64,000 nt of DNA from JAAYCI01 sp031549285. GTDB taxonomy: Bacteria; Bacillota; Clostridia; Oscillospirales; Ruminococcaceae. Shown here piece after piece: positions 42,321 through 50,646 of this stretch; the first letter of the stretch is position 1, and the number at the start of each line of letters is the position of its first letter. The stretch is from contig JAVBPZ010000007.1 in the NCBI GenBank assembly GCA_031549285.1, positions 1 to 64,000 of the forward strand, in the 5' to 3' direction. Under the pieces are notes generated by a model. It was not told where the DNA came from. It searched no databases and saw only the letters and a program-made list of their open reading frames with translations. Made by a program: the position numbers and the translations under genes.

Positions 42321-44534
42321 ATGCAGCAGGCAAACGAGCGACTGTGCGGCATGGTGGAAACCGTGACCTTTCAAAATGAAGAAAATGGATTTGCGGTGCT
42401 TACCCTTTGTGATGATGAGGGGGAGCTGATTTGTGCTGTGGGGCCGCTGGCGGGCAGCACCCCGGGCGAGGAAGTGACACTGGCCGGCCGATGGACCGAG
42501 CACAGCGTGTACGGCCGTCAGTTTGAGGCGGCGGCCTGTGTGCACAAAATGCCGGAGAGCGAAGGGGCTATTTTAAAGTACCTGTCCAGTGGGGTGCTAC
42601 CGGGCATTGGGCCCGCCACCGCCCGGCGGATTGTAGACCGGTTCCATGAGCAAGCGCTGGAGGTGCTGGCCACAAACCCGGAAAAATACGCCAGCATAAA
42701 AGGGTTTTCGCGCGAAAAAGCCATGGTGGCGGGGCGGCGTTTCGAAGAAGTGTTCGCCGCGCGGGAGGCGGTGGCCACGCTGGCGCGGCTGGGCCTTTCG
42801 GCCAGCGAGGCGCTGCCGGTGTACCGGCATTTCGGCAAATATACATTGGATATTGTGGAAGCGAACCCCTATCTGTTGTGTGGCTGGCCGCTGTACATGA
42901 GCTTTGAGCGGGCGGACAGACTGGCGCAGCGCACGTCGCTGGGGCCGGAAAGCCCCGAGCGGACCCGTGCCGCGCTGCAGTATGCCCTGCGGCACAACCT
43001 GAACAACGGGCACACCTGTTTGCCGGAAGAAAAGCTGCTGCAAACGGTGATAGAGTTTTTTCGCATACCGCCGCAGGATGCCGCGCGCCAGCTGGAGGCC
43101 ATGCTGGAAAGCGGTGATTTGTTCCGGGCGGTGGCGGATGATATGGCGTTTTTATATCTGCCGGAATACTACAAGGCGGAGATGAGCGCTGCCCTGCGCC
43201 TGCGGGCGCTGGCCAGCGGGCCGGTGCTGGAACCGGCACATTTTGAAAAACAGATGTCCCTGCTGGAGGCGGCGCAGGATATCCATTATGCGCCGGCGCA
43301 GCGGGAAGCGATACAGGAAGCGCTGTCTCGCCGAGTACTGGTGATTACTGGTGGGCCGGGCACCGGAAAAACCACCACCGTGAATGCAATTATAGCGCTG
43401 TATGAGCAGCAGGCGGATCGGGTGTTTTTGGCTGCGCCCACCGGCCGCGCGGCAAAGCGTATGTCGGAGCTGACAGGGCGGGAGGCGGTGACCATTCACC
43501 GCCTGCTGGAGGTGGAGTTTCGCGGCGGGAGCGACGAAATACCACATTTTAAGCGAAATGAAGAAAACCCGCTGCGGTGCGATGTGCTGATAGTGGACGA
43601 AGTGAGCATGGTGGATGCGCTGCTGTTTGAGTGCGTTTTGGCTGCACTGCGTCCGGGGTGTCGGTTGGTGCTGGTGGGGGATGCCGACCAGCTGCCCAGC
43701 GTGGGCGCGGGAAATGTGCTGAAAGGGATCACGGATGCCGGTGTGGTGCCGGTGGTGGCGCTAAAAAAGGTGTTTCGCCAGGCGGCGGCCAGCCTGATTG
43801 TACGCAATGCCCACCGCATTGTGGAGGGGGAAACACCCCAAAAAGGTGGGAAAGACGACGACTATTTCTTTTTAACCGCATACGGCGCCGCCTGCCAAAA
43901 GCTGGTGTGTGAGCTGGTGGCCCAGCGGCTGCCCACAGGGTATGGGCTGTCCCCGGTGCAGGATATCCAGGTACTGTGTCCTGGGCGAAAAGGACAGCTG
44001 GGTACCGAAATGCTGGGGCGGCGGTTGCAAGAAGTGCTGAACCCGCCGGCAGCGGACAAGCCGGAAATTCGCCGGGAGGGCATCTGTTTTCGCCTGGGGG
44101 ACAAGGTGATGCAGATAAAAAATAACTATGATATCCCGTTCACCCGCACCAGCGGCGAGGTAGGCGCCGGGGCTTTTAACGGGGATATTGGCGTGGTGGA
44201 GGAGATAAACCCGGCGCGCGGCACCTTAACCGTGCTGTGCGAGGACCGGCGGGTGTCCTATACCGCGGAGGAACTGCACGAGCTGGAACTGGCCTATGCG
44301 GTGACCATTCACAAAAGCCAGGGCAGCGAGTTTGAAGCGGTGGTGCTGGTGGTGGAGGAGGTGCCGGAGCGGCTGCGGTACCGGAACCTGTTGTACACCG
44401 GGGTAACGCGTGCGAAGAAAGTTTGCGTGCTGGCCGGCCGGCAGCAGATTGTGGAGCAGATGGTGCGAAACGGGTACCGCAACCGGCGGTACTCTTGTTT
44501 TGCGCACTTTTTGGTGGATGAGGATTTGCTATGA
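42321..44534 (+). CDS. recD2: RecD2-type ATP-dependent DNA helicase
   Basis: The 737-residue SF1B 5'-3' helicase has an N-terminal OB-like and helix-hairpin-helix region (LPGIGPATARRIVDRF ~residues 93-108), Walker A GGPGTGKTTT (~345), Walker B LIVDEVSMVD (~425), VLVGDADQLPSVGAG, and the C-terminal UvrD-like motif AVTIHKSQGSEF (~665). The length and N-terminal extension mark it as RecD2, not the RecBCD subunit; RecD2 acts in mismatch and fork repair. The stop overlaps comF by 4 bases. Confidence 0.96.
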   Translation: MQQANERLCGMVETVTFQNEENGFAVLTLCDDEGELICAVGPLAGSTPGEEVTLAGRWTEHSVYGRQFEAAACVHKMPESEGAILKYLSSGVLPGIGPATARRIVDRFHEQALEVLATNPEKYASIKGFSREKAMVAGRRFEEVFAAREAVATLARLGLSASEALPVYRHFGKYTLDIVEANPYLLCGWPLYMSFERADRLAQRTSLGPESPERTRAALQYALRHNLNNGHTCLPEEKLLQTVIEFFRIPPQDAARQLEAMLESGDLFRAVADDMAFLYLPEYYKAEMSAALRLRALASGPVLEPAHFEKQMSLLEAAQDIHYAPAQREAIQEALSRRVLVITGGPGTGKTTTVNAIIALYEQQADRVFLAAPTGRAAKRMSELTGREAVTIHRLLEVEFRGGSDEIPHFKRNEENPLRCDVLIVDEVSMVDALLFECVLAALRPGCRLVLVGDADQLPSVGAGNVLKGITDAGVVPVVALKKVFRQAAASLIVRNAHRIVEGETPQKGGKDDDYFFLTAYGAACQKLVCELVAQRLPTGYGLSPVQDIQVLCPGRKGQLGTEMLGRRLQEVLNPPAADKPEIRREGICFRLGDKVMQIKNNYDIPFTRTSGEVGAGAFNGDIGVVEEINPARGTLTVLCEDRRVSYTAEELHELELAYAVTIHKSQGSEFEAVVLVVEEVPERLRYRNLLYTGVTRAKKVCVLAGRQQIVEQMVRNGYRNRRYSCFAHFLVDEDLL

Positions 44535-45208
44535 ATGTGGCGAAGATGGGACATTCCCTGCTGGATTTGGTCTTTCCGCGCCGGTGCGTTTGGTGTGGAA
44601 AGGTCATTGGCTTTACAGCAGGAGACGATTGCGAAAACCAACTGGCGCAGATTTACCTGGCAGATGCGCCGCTGGCGGTGAAGGACCGGGAAGGGCTGGA
44701 AGGATTTGTGCAGGAAGTATGGGCGTGTTACCGGTATGAAGACCCGGTGAAGCATACCATCTGGCGGCTGAAGTTTGAAAAGGACGAGCTGCTGGCGCTG
44801 CCGCTGGGGGATAAACTGGCGGAAAAAGCGGTGGCCTGCATGCTGGCGCAGCGGTATGATGTAATAGTGCCGGTACCGGTGTCGGCGAAAACGCGCCGAA
44901 CCCGCGGGTTTAACCAGTCCGCCCTGATGGCGAAGCGGCTGGCAGCACAAGCCGGCATGCGGTGCGAGGACCGGCTGCTGGTAAAAACTGTGGAAACCCA
45001 GCGGCAGATGGACCTGGGCCGCGAAGCCAGGCGCACCAATGTGGTGGGTGCTTTTGAGGTGAAGGATGCCGCGCCGATTGCAGGCAAGCGTGTGCTGCTG
45101 GTGGACGACGTGGTGACCACCGGCAGCACGTTGGGCGAAAGCGCCAGGATGTTGTTGGGCGCGGGCGCGACGGTGTGCGGCGCGCTGTGTATGGCGGCGG
45201 CAGGGTAG
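44531..45208 (+). CDS. comF: ComF family phosphoribosyltransferase-like protein
   Basis: The 225-residue protein has a short N-terminal zinc-finger region (FPRRCVWCGK, residues ~15-24), then the ComF core with VPVPVSAKTRRTRGFNQSALMAK (~115-138) and the PRPP-binding motif VLLVDDVVTTGST (~190-202). ComF proteins are needed for uptake of transforming DNA in competent bacteria. The second half of the usual four-cysteine finger is reduced to a single Cys (DDCENQ), so the finger may be degenerate. ATGA overlap with recD2 shows translational coupling. Confidence 0.93.
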   Translation: MNVAKMGHSLLDLVFPRRCVWCGKVIGFTAGDDCENQLAQIYLADAPLAVKDREGLEGFVQEVWACYRYEDPVKHTIWRLKFEKDELLALPLGDKLAEKAVACMLAQRYDVIVPVPVSAKTRRTRGFNQSALMAKRLAAQAGMRCEDRLLVKTVETQRQMDLGREARRTNVVGAFEVKDAAPIAGKRVLLVDDVVTTGSTLGESARMLLGAGATVCGALCMAAAG

Positions 45209-45252
45209 GGCGAACCATTCCCAATAGGTAAGTTGTGTTTCAGCTGAAAGAG

Positions 45253-45282
45253 GAACCTCGGCCGCGAAAGCTGCCGGGGTTC
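45253..45282 (+). terminator. Hairpin after comF
   Basis: A 10-bp stem GAACCTCGGC / GCCGGGGTTC (one G-T pair) with a 10-nt loop; no proper T-run follows. Confidence 0.5.
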
Positions 45283-45327
45283 TGTGTGTCCATTGATGAA
45301 AAAGCACAGGGAGATAGTATAAGATAC

Positions 45328-45355
45328 TTGACAGGTAAAATATATTTGATATAAT
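45328..45355 (+). promoter_or_regulatory. Promoter of the peroxidase-ohrR unit
   Basis: Perfect TTGACA (45328-45333), a 16-bp spacer, perfect TATAAT (45350-45355), in a strongly AT-rich patch. ATATAATTA occurs at the -10 box and again about 19 bases downstream (~45368), where an OhrR-type regulator could bind; this is inference. Confidence 0.88.
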
Positions 45356-45391
45356 TAAATTGCATAAAATATAATTACGCGGGGGTTTGCC

Positions 45392-45871
45392 ATGGCGATA
45401 TATGATTTTACGGTTCAGGATGCAAAAGGCAATGAGGTCGGCCTGTCCCAGTATGCGGGAAAGGTATTGCTGGTGGTGAATACGGCAACGGCGTGCGGCT
45501 TTACCCCGCAGTATACCGGCTTGCAGGAGTTGTATGAAAAATACCGGGACAAGGGATTCGAAATATTGGATTTTCCGTGCAATCAGTTTGCGAACCAGGC
45601 GCCAGGTACCGACGCAGAAATCGGCAGCTTTTGCACCGGGCACTTTGGTATTACTTTTCCGCAGTTTGCGAAGATAGAGGTGAACGGCGAAAACGAAAGC
45701 CCGCTGTACACATGGCTGAAGAAGCAGAAAGGCGGCGTGGGAGGGGCGAAAATCAAGTGGAACTTCACCAAGTTTCTGGTAGACAAAAACGGAAAGGCCG
45801 TTGGCCGGTATGCCTCGGCAAAAACCCCCGCGGCACTGGACAAAGAAATAGCAAAACTAGTGGAGGAATAA
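45392..45871 (+). CDS. Glutathione peroxidase family (thioredoxin-dependent type) enzyme
   Basis: The 159-residue protein reduces hydroperoxides. The catalytic tetrad is C35 (TATACGFTPQY), Q65 (FPCNQF), W123 and N124 (IKWNFTKFLV). C81 (GSFCTGHFG) is at the resolving-cysteine position of the atypical 2-Cys type, which uses thioredoxin rather than glutathione. Cytoplasmic, with no signal peptide. GGGGG precedes ATG 45392. It leads a unit with a TSCPD protein and an OhrR-type repressor, which suggests it defends against organic peroxides. Confidence 0.95.
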   Translation: MAIYDFTVQDAKGNEVGLSQYAGKVLLVVNTATACGFTPQYTGLQELYEKYRDKGFEILDFPCNQFANQAPGTDAEIGSFCTGHFGITFPQFAKIEVNGENESPLYTWLKKQKGGVGGAKIKWNFTKFLVDKNGKAVGRYASAKTPAALDKEIAKLVEE

Positions 45872-45875
45872 CCCG

Positions 45876-46130
45876 ATGAAGCATACCCACAAGACCCAGA
45901 ATACTTGCTCTACCAAAATCACGTTTGATTTGGAAGGAGACGTTGTGCGGAATGTTGCCTTTACCGGCGGGTGCAACGGAAACCTGAAAGCCATAGGGAA
46001 GTTGGTGGATGGATTTACCGTGAACGATATACAGCAAAAACTGGCGGGGACCAGCTGCGGCCGGAACCCCACATCCTGTGCGGACCAGCTGGCGCAGGCG
46101 GTGCAGAAGGCATACGACAAAGAGCAGTAA
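45876..46130 (+). CDS. TSCPD domain protein
   Basis: The 84-residue protein consists of one TSCPD domain, named from the T-S-C-x-P-x-x motif, here GTSCGRNPTSCADQLAQAV (~residues 58-76). Other cysteines occur at C11 (NTCSTK) and in GGCNGNLKA. The stand-alone TIGR03905-like form is widespread in Clostridia and related to the C-terminal domain of B12-dependent ribonucleotide reductases; its role is unknown. GGAGGAA precedes ATG 45876. It starts 4 bases after the peroxidase stop, so redox stress is the implied context. Confidence 0.9.
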   Translation: MKHTHKTQNTCSTKITFDLEGDVVRNVAFTGGCNGNLKAIGKLVDGFTVNDIQQKLAGTSCGRNPTSCADQLAQAVQKAYDKEQ

Positions 46131-46142
46131 AGGAGCGGGAAA

Positions 46143-46568
46143 ATGGCATATGATGCGCTGAAACTGGAAAACCAACTGTGCTTTCCTTTGTATGCCTGCG
46201 CGCGGGAGGTTGTGAAAAAGTACAAGACCTATTTGGATGAAATAGGGCTGACCTATACCCAGTATATTGCCATGATGGTACTGTGGGAGCACAAAAGCCT
46301 GAACGTGAAAAAACTGGGTGCGTATTTGTATCTGGACTCCGGAACGTTAACCCCACTGCTGAAAAAGCTGGCGGCTATGGGTTTGGTGGAGCGCGTGCGC
46401 TCGGAAAAAGACGAACGCAACCTGATTGTAAGCGTGACAGGAAAAGGCGAGGCGCTGCGCGACAAGGCGGTTCTTATCCCGCAGCAGATGGCCGCCTGCC
46501 TGCCTTTGCATCCGGAAGAAGCAGCCCAGCTATATGGGCTGCTGTATAAGGTTTTGTTTGCCCAATAA
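46143..46568 (+). CDS. ohrR: OhrR-type MarR family transcriptional regulator
   Basis: The 141-residue winged-helix repressor matches OhrR of Bacillus closely in pattern: LENQLCFPLYACAREV with the peroxide-sensing cysteine at C13, then TYTQYIAMMVLWEH, and the recognition-helix segment YLDSGTLTPLLKKL with the DERNL wing. Oxidation of C13 by organic hydroperoxide should release DNA. Here it is last in an operon with a peroxidase rather than with Ohr, so it probably autoregulates the unit. AAGGAG precedes ATG 46143. Confidence 0.93.
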   Translation: MAYDALKLENQLCFPLYACAREVVKKYKTYLDEIGLTYTQYIAMMVLWEHKSLNVKKLGAYLYLDSGTLTPLLKKLAAMGLVERVRSEKDERNLIVSVTGKGEALRDKAVLIPQQMAACLPLHPEEAAQLYGLLYKVLFAQ

Positions 46569-46611
46569 ACCTTTAGTGCGGGCTGTTCCGCACGGTGCCA
46601 CGCGTGAAAAT

Positions 46612-46664
46612 AAAAAACCGGCCTGAAAGAGCGATCTTGCGATCCTCTCTTTTGGGCCGGTTTT
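46612..46664. terminator. Bidirectional terminator between ohrR and the PPK2 gene
   Basis: AAAAACCGGCC (46613-46623) pairs with GGCCGGTTTT (46655-46664), with an inner AGAG/CTCT extension. A and T runs on either side allow function on both strands. Confidence 0.9.
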
Positions 46665-46687
46665 CTGTGGGAATGCTGTAAAGGCGG

Positions 46688-48181
46688 CTACAGCCGCGCC
46701 TCAATGGCGGCGATGGTGGTTTCAATAGCTTTAATACGGGCATAGTATTTGTTCTGGCTTTCCACAATGGTCCAGGGAGCAAAATCGGTGCTGGTAAGGC
46801 GCAGCATATCATTCACCGCCTGCTCATACAGGTCCCATTTTTCGCGGTTGCGCCAGTCTTCGTCGGTCAGCTTCCAGCTTTTTTCCGGGGTGTTCTGCCG
46901 TGCCTCGAACCGCCGCAGCTGTTCGTCTTTGTCTATGTGCAGCCAGAACTTCAGCACGATGGCGCCCCAGGCGGCCAACTGCGCTTCGAACTCGTTCATT
47001 TCGCGGTATGCGCGGCGCCATGCATCCTCGCTGGCGAAGCCCTCTACCCGCTCCACCATCACCCGGCCATACCATGACCGGTCAAAAATAGCAATATGCC
47101 CATCCTTCGGCAGGTTGGTCCAGAACCGCCACAGGTACTGCCGGGCCTTTTCCGGCGGGGTGGGCGCGGCGATGGGAATAACCTCGTACCCGCGGGGATC
47201 CAGGGCGGTGGTCAGTCGCTTGATGTTGCCGCCTTTTCCGGCGGCGTCCCAGCCCTCGTACACGATGATGACAGGGATTTTTTTCAGGTACACCCGGTTG
47301 TGCAGTTCCCGCAGCTTCTTTTGTACGCGCTTCAGGTCTTTCTGGTAGTCGTCTTTTTCCAGGCATTTGTCCAGTATCACTTCGCCCAGCGCCGGCATTT
47401 GCAGCAGGGTGAACGGCCCGCCGGACAGCGGCTGTGTGTTGTGTTTTGGTTTTGCCTTTTCGGCCTTTGCCTTTTGTGCCAGGGCGTCCTGGATGCTGGC
47501 GATGATGGTGCGGTACACACTGGCTAGGGCGGTACGGCGGTCCTGCCCGCTGACCAGGTGCCACGGGGCGTGTGGGGTGTTGGTGGCAGCCAGCATTTGG
47601 TCATAGGCGCGGAAATAGGCGTTATATTGCTTATTGCGCTGGTAGTCGCGCTTGTCCACACGCCAGGCGGTAGATTTTTTAGCGGCCAGTTTATCCAGGC
47701 GTTTCTTTTGCTCTTTTTGGGTAATATGCAGGAAGAATTTGATAATTAGGGTGCCGTTATCCGCCATCTGCCGCTCAAACAGGTTAATAGCGTCCAGGCG
47801 GAACAGCACCTCTTTTTGCGGCAGTTTTTCTTCCACTACGTCGGTGCTGGCCTCGGGGTACCAGCTCTGGTCATACAGCGTCATCAGCCCGGCGGCGGGG
47901 ATGTCCCGCCAATGCCGCCACAGGAAGGGCTTGCGCTGTTCCTCACAGTTTGGCGGCAGTGTGCTTTTGGCCTTAAAGTTTCGCGGGTCCAGCGTCAGAA
48001 TGACATCTGAAAGGACGCTGCCTTTTCCGGCGGTGTTCCAGCCTTCGAAAATAATCATCACCGGCAGGCCGGCGTTTCGCACCTCATGCTGCAGGTTGCC
48101 CAGGGTCTCTTTCAGCGGGTCCATCTCTGCCTTATATTCTTCCTTCAGCATAATTTTGGAAAGATCTACGGTTTCCAGCAT
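46688..48181 (-). CDS. Two-domain PPK2 family polyphosphate phosphotransferase
   Basis: The 497-residue protein contains two PPK2 domains in tandem. Domain 1 has Walker A EGWNTAGKGS (residues ~46-55) and a DQSWY segment. Domain 2 has Walker A EGWDAAGKGG (~305-315) and FDRSWYGRVMVERVEGF. Tandem PPK2 proteins of this size (class II) are polyphosphate:AMP phosphotransferases that make ADP from AMP and polyphosphate. The frame extends 22 codons upstream, but GAGAGGTGG lies before ATG 48181 and the conserved region begins there. Monocistronic on the minus strand. Confidence 0.93.
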   Translation of the reverse strand: MLETVDLSKIMLKEEYKAEMDPLKETLGNLQHEVRNAGLPVMIIFEGWNTAGKGSVLSDVILTLDPRNFKAKSTLPPNCEEQRKPFLWRHWRDIPAAGLMTLYDQSWYPEASTDVVEEKLPQKEVLFRLDAINLFERQMADNGTLIIKFFLHITQKEQKKRLDKLAAKKSTAWRVDKRDYQRNKQYNAYFRAYDQMLAATNTPHAPWHLVSGQDRRTALASVYRTIIASIQDALAQKAKAEKAKPKHNTQPLSGGPFTLLQMPALGEVILDKCLEKDDYQKDLKRVQKKLRELHNRVYLKKIPVIIVYEGWDAAGKGGNIKRLTTALDPRGYEVIPIAAPTPPEKARQYLWRFWTNLPKDGHIAIFDRSWYGRVMVERVEGFASEDAWRRAYREMNEFEAQLAAWGAIVLKFWLHIDKDEQLRRFEARQNTPEKSWKLTDEDWRNREKWDLYEQAVNDMLRLTSTDFAPWTIVESQNKYYARIKAIETTIAAIEARL

Positions 48182-48273
48182 GGTGTTCCACCTCTCTTTT
48201 TTAGTTTGGCAGCAAGGCGGGGATATATATAGCGCGCCGGTTTCCATGACCGGATTTTGCGGTGGTTTATTGT

Positions 48274-48301
48274 ATCATACTTTTTCCGTTTGAACAGTGA
48301 A
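48274..48301 (-). promoter_or_regulatory. Possible promoter of the PPK2 gene
   Basis: Minus strand: TTCACT (48301-48296), a 16-bp spacer, TATGAT (48279-48274), about 93 bases before the start codon. The remainder of 48302-48439 is AT-rich and shows nothing else. Confidence 0.5.
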
Positions 48302-48439
48302 TTTTGTGTAAACTTGTTATTGATACAGGGCCTGGTGGACTTTTTTTAGTAAGAACACCAAGAGAAGGCAAACCGCTATTTGCAGGGGAAATCTTAAAGA
48401 TAGAATAAAGATTTATTTTTAACAAAGGCCGCAGATGAC

Positions 48440-48468
48440 TTGAAAGAAGATGGAATATCCACTATAAT
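48440..48468 (+). promoter_or_regulatory. Promoter of the decarboxylase subunit genes
   Basis: TTGAAA (48440-48445), a 17-bp spacer, perfect TATAAT (48463-48468), 37 bases before the ATG of oadG. Confidence 0.88.
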
Positions 48469-48504
48469 GTACCTTGATTTCGTTTTTAAGGAGGAGGTTG
48501 TGTC

Positions 48505-48924
48505 ATGAGTCTATCTGTTCTTTTGCCCGGTTGGTTGCAGGTTGCGGCATCTGCCACCAGCGCACCGGCGGATGAGCCATCTACCCTTACGGTGGTAGCC
48601 ATTGGCTTAAGCCTGGTGTTTGCGATTTTGATTTTGCTGACCTTGGTCTTGATGCTGGAGGGGAAAATATTTTCCAGCCTGGACAAGCGCAAAAACGAAA
48701 AGAAAGAAGAGAAAGCAGCACAACCTGCGGCACCTGCCCCGGCACCTGTAGCTGCGGCTGCGGCTGTGCCCCAGGGTATTCCGCCGGAGGTGGTGGCGGC
48801 AATCACCGCCGCGGTGGCGGAGATAGAAGGCGGAAAGTACACCCTGCGCGCGGTGAAGGCAACGCCAACCGGGCGCGGCCAGTGGGGTTTGGCCGGTGTA
48901 ATTTCATACACCGAGCCGTTTTAA
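48505..48924 (+). CDS. oadG: Na+-translocating decarboxylase gamma subunit (OadG family)
   Basis: The 139-residue protein has one transmembrane span (~residues 28-50, TLTVVAIGLSLVFAILILL), then a charged and Ala/Pro-rich linker and a short C-terminal domain ending TGRGQWGLAGVISYTEPF. This is the layout of OadG, which holds the alpha and beta subunits of Na+-pumping decarboxylases together and binds zinc in the studied oxaloacetate enzyme. GGAGGAGG precedes ATG 48505. The beta subunit gene follows directly; no biotin-carrier or alpha gene is in the window. Confidence 0.9.
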   Translation: MSLSVLLPGWLQVAASATSAPADEPSTLTVVAIGLSLVFAILILLTLVLMLEGKIFSSLDKRKNEKKEEKAAQPAAPAPAPVAAAAAVPQGIPPEVVAAITAAVAEIEGGKYTLRAVKATPTGRGQWGLAGVISYTEPF

Positions 48925-48948
48925 TAACAGGAATAGGGGTGTAGTACA

Positions 48949-50166
48949 TTGAGTGAATTTATAGATACCATTGTCAGTATTTGGGACGAATCCGGTTTTG
49001 TGGGCCTGATAGACAATCCACTGTACCTGGTCATGATCGGTGTGGCGTGTATACTGCTGTATTTGGCCATTGTGCGGGAGTTTGAACCGCTGCTGCTGCT
49101 GCCCATTGCGTTTGGCATGCTGCTGGCGAACCTGCCGTTTGGCGGGATGATTCATATGCAATATTTTATTGTTTCACCGGATGCGGTGGCGCTAGGCTTG
49201 CCCACCGATCCGCTGGTGTACCCGCTGTTTAACGAGGTTTTGCACAACGGTGGCCTGGCGGATATGCTGTACCTGGGCGTGAAGCTGGGCATTTATCCGC
49301 CGCTGATCTTCCTGGGCATCGGCACCATGACCGACTTTGGCCCGCTGATTGCGAACCCGCGCAGCCTGCTGCTGGGCGCGGCGGCGCAGCTGGGCATCTT
49401 CATTGCATTCATTGGCGCGAAGCTGCTGGGCTTCACCGGCGCAGAAGCGGCGTCTATCGGCATCATTGGCGGCGCGGACGGGCCCACGGCTATTTTTACC
49501 ACCACCAAGCTGGCACCATGGCTGCTAGGGTCCATTGCGGTGGCGGCGTATAGCTATATGGCGCTGGTCCCGGTGATACAGCCGCCTATTATGAAGCTGT
49601 TTACCACCAAAAAGGAACGCCGTGTGGTGATGAAACAGCTGCGGAACGTTTCCCGTACCGAGCGCATTTTGTTCCCGATTATCTGCACGCTGCTGGTATG
49701 CCTGATTCTGCCGGCGGCAACACCGCTGATTGGCATGCTGATGCTGGGCAACCTGATGCGCGAGTCCGGCGTGGTGGAGCGCCTGACCAAAACGGCCGGG
49801 AACGAACTGATGAATATCATAACCATTTTCCTGGGGCTGTCGGTGGGCTGCACCACCCAGGCGGACACCTTCCTGACGGCGGCCACCCTGAAGATTTTGG
49901 CCCTGGGGCTGATTGCGTTTGCGTTTGGTACCGCCGGTGGCGTGTGGCTGGGCAAGCTGATGTATGTGCTGACCAAGGGCGAAATAAACCCGCTGATTGG
50001 TTCGGCTGGTGTGTCGGCGGTTCCGATGGCGGCGCGCGTGTCGCAGAAGGTGGGCCAGAAAGAAAACCCGCAGAACTTCCTGTTGATGCACGCCATGGGC
50101 CCGAACGTTGCCGGGGTTATTGGCAGCGCGGTGGCCGCCGGTATCTTGATCAATATTTTCAGCTAA
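48949..50166 (+). CDS. oadB: Na+-translocating decarboxylase beta subunit (OadB family)
   Basis: The 405-residue polytopic protein couples decarboxylation of a carboxybiotin intermediate to Na+ export. The signature IGIIGGADGPTAIFTTTKLAP (~residues 170-189) includes the conserved Asp of the Na+ path. A second conserved motif, GLSVGCTTQADTFLTAATL (~295-313), and NPLIGSAGVSAVPMAARVSQ near the C-terminus are also typical. It starts at TTG 48949 behind AGGGGTG, since no ATG or GTG is in frame nearby. Without the alpha subunit one cannot say whether oxaloacetate, methylmalonyl-CoA or glutaconyl-CoA is the substrate. Confidence 0.95.
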   Translation: MSEFIDTIVSIWDESGFVGLIDNPLYLVMIGVACILLYLAIVREFEPLLLLPIAFGMLLANLPFGGMIHMQYFIVSPDAVALGLPTDPLVYPLFNEVLHNGGLADMLYLGVKLGIYPPLIFLGIGTMTDFGPLIANPRSLLLGAAAQLGIFIAFIGAKLLGFTGAEAASIGIIGGADGPTAIFTTTKLAPWLLGSIAVAAYSYMALVPVIQPPIMKLFTTKKERRVVMKQLRNVSRTERILFPIICTLLVCLILPAATPLIGMLMLGNLMRESGVVERLTKTAGNELMNIITIFLGLSVGCTTQADTFLTAATLKILALGLIAFAFGTAGGVWLGKLMYVLTKGEINPLIGSAGVSAVPMAARVSQKVGQKENPQNFLLMHAMGPNVAGVIGSAVAAGILINIFS

Positions 50167-50216
50167 GATATTGTTTTTGGCTTCGCTTTGTCAGCGAATG
50201 GCACAAATAGATTTGC

Positions 50217-50251
50217 CTTGCCCGCCGCATTTTGTGTGGCGGGCAAGTTTT
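50217..50251 (+). terminator. Intrinsic terminator after oadB
   Basis: A perfect 10-bp stem CTTGCCCGCC / GGCGGGCAAG with an 11-nt loop and four T residues. Confidence 0.9.
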
Positions 50252-50507
50252 GTGGGAGGAGCCGTTTGGCAGGCAGAGGTTCCGGACGTGTTTTGTAACC
50301 TTTTGTCATTGGATTTTGATACGTGGGTATGGTACGGTTAAGAAGGAAGGCGCAGCGATTTTTCCGTTATTTTTTACAGGAACCGGTGACGACGAAAAAG
50401 GGCAATGAAAAACGAAAAAACACAACGCAAAAACAGGCCACTGCCGCCGTGCAAATATTGTCGAAACAGGAAAGAAAAAATTAACAGTTCTGCCCTTTAT
50501 GCCGGCG

Positions 50508-50524
50508 GCGCTATATGGTATACT
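50508..50524 (+). promoter_or_regulatory. Possible extended -10 promoter of pcrA
   Basis: TGG directly before TATACT (50519-50524) forms an extended -10 element; the -35 region is poor. It is the best candidate in the 395-base gap before pcrA (50252-50646), where I see no supported gene. Confidence 0.45.
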
Positions 50525-50646
50525 ATTTACGGCTATTTTATTGGCTGGCGAAGCGAGGGCCGCGCAAAAACGTGTTTTCGCATGACCGAGTGAGGCGGGC
50601 TGAGGATGGTATGATACCATTTATATGAGGAAAACGGGGAAGCGAA

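Noticed and set aside
50405..50593. 62-codon ORF before pcrA
   Set aside because: Weak ribosome binding site, no hydrophobic or family pattern, and the candidate pcrA promoter lies inside it.
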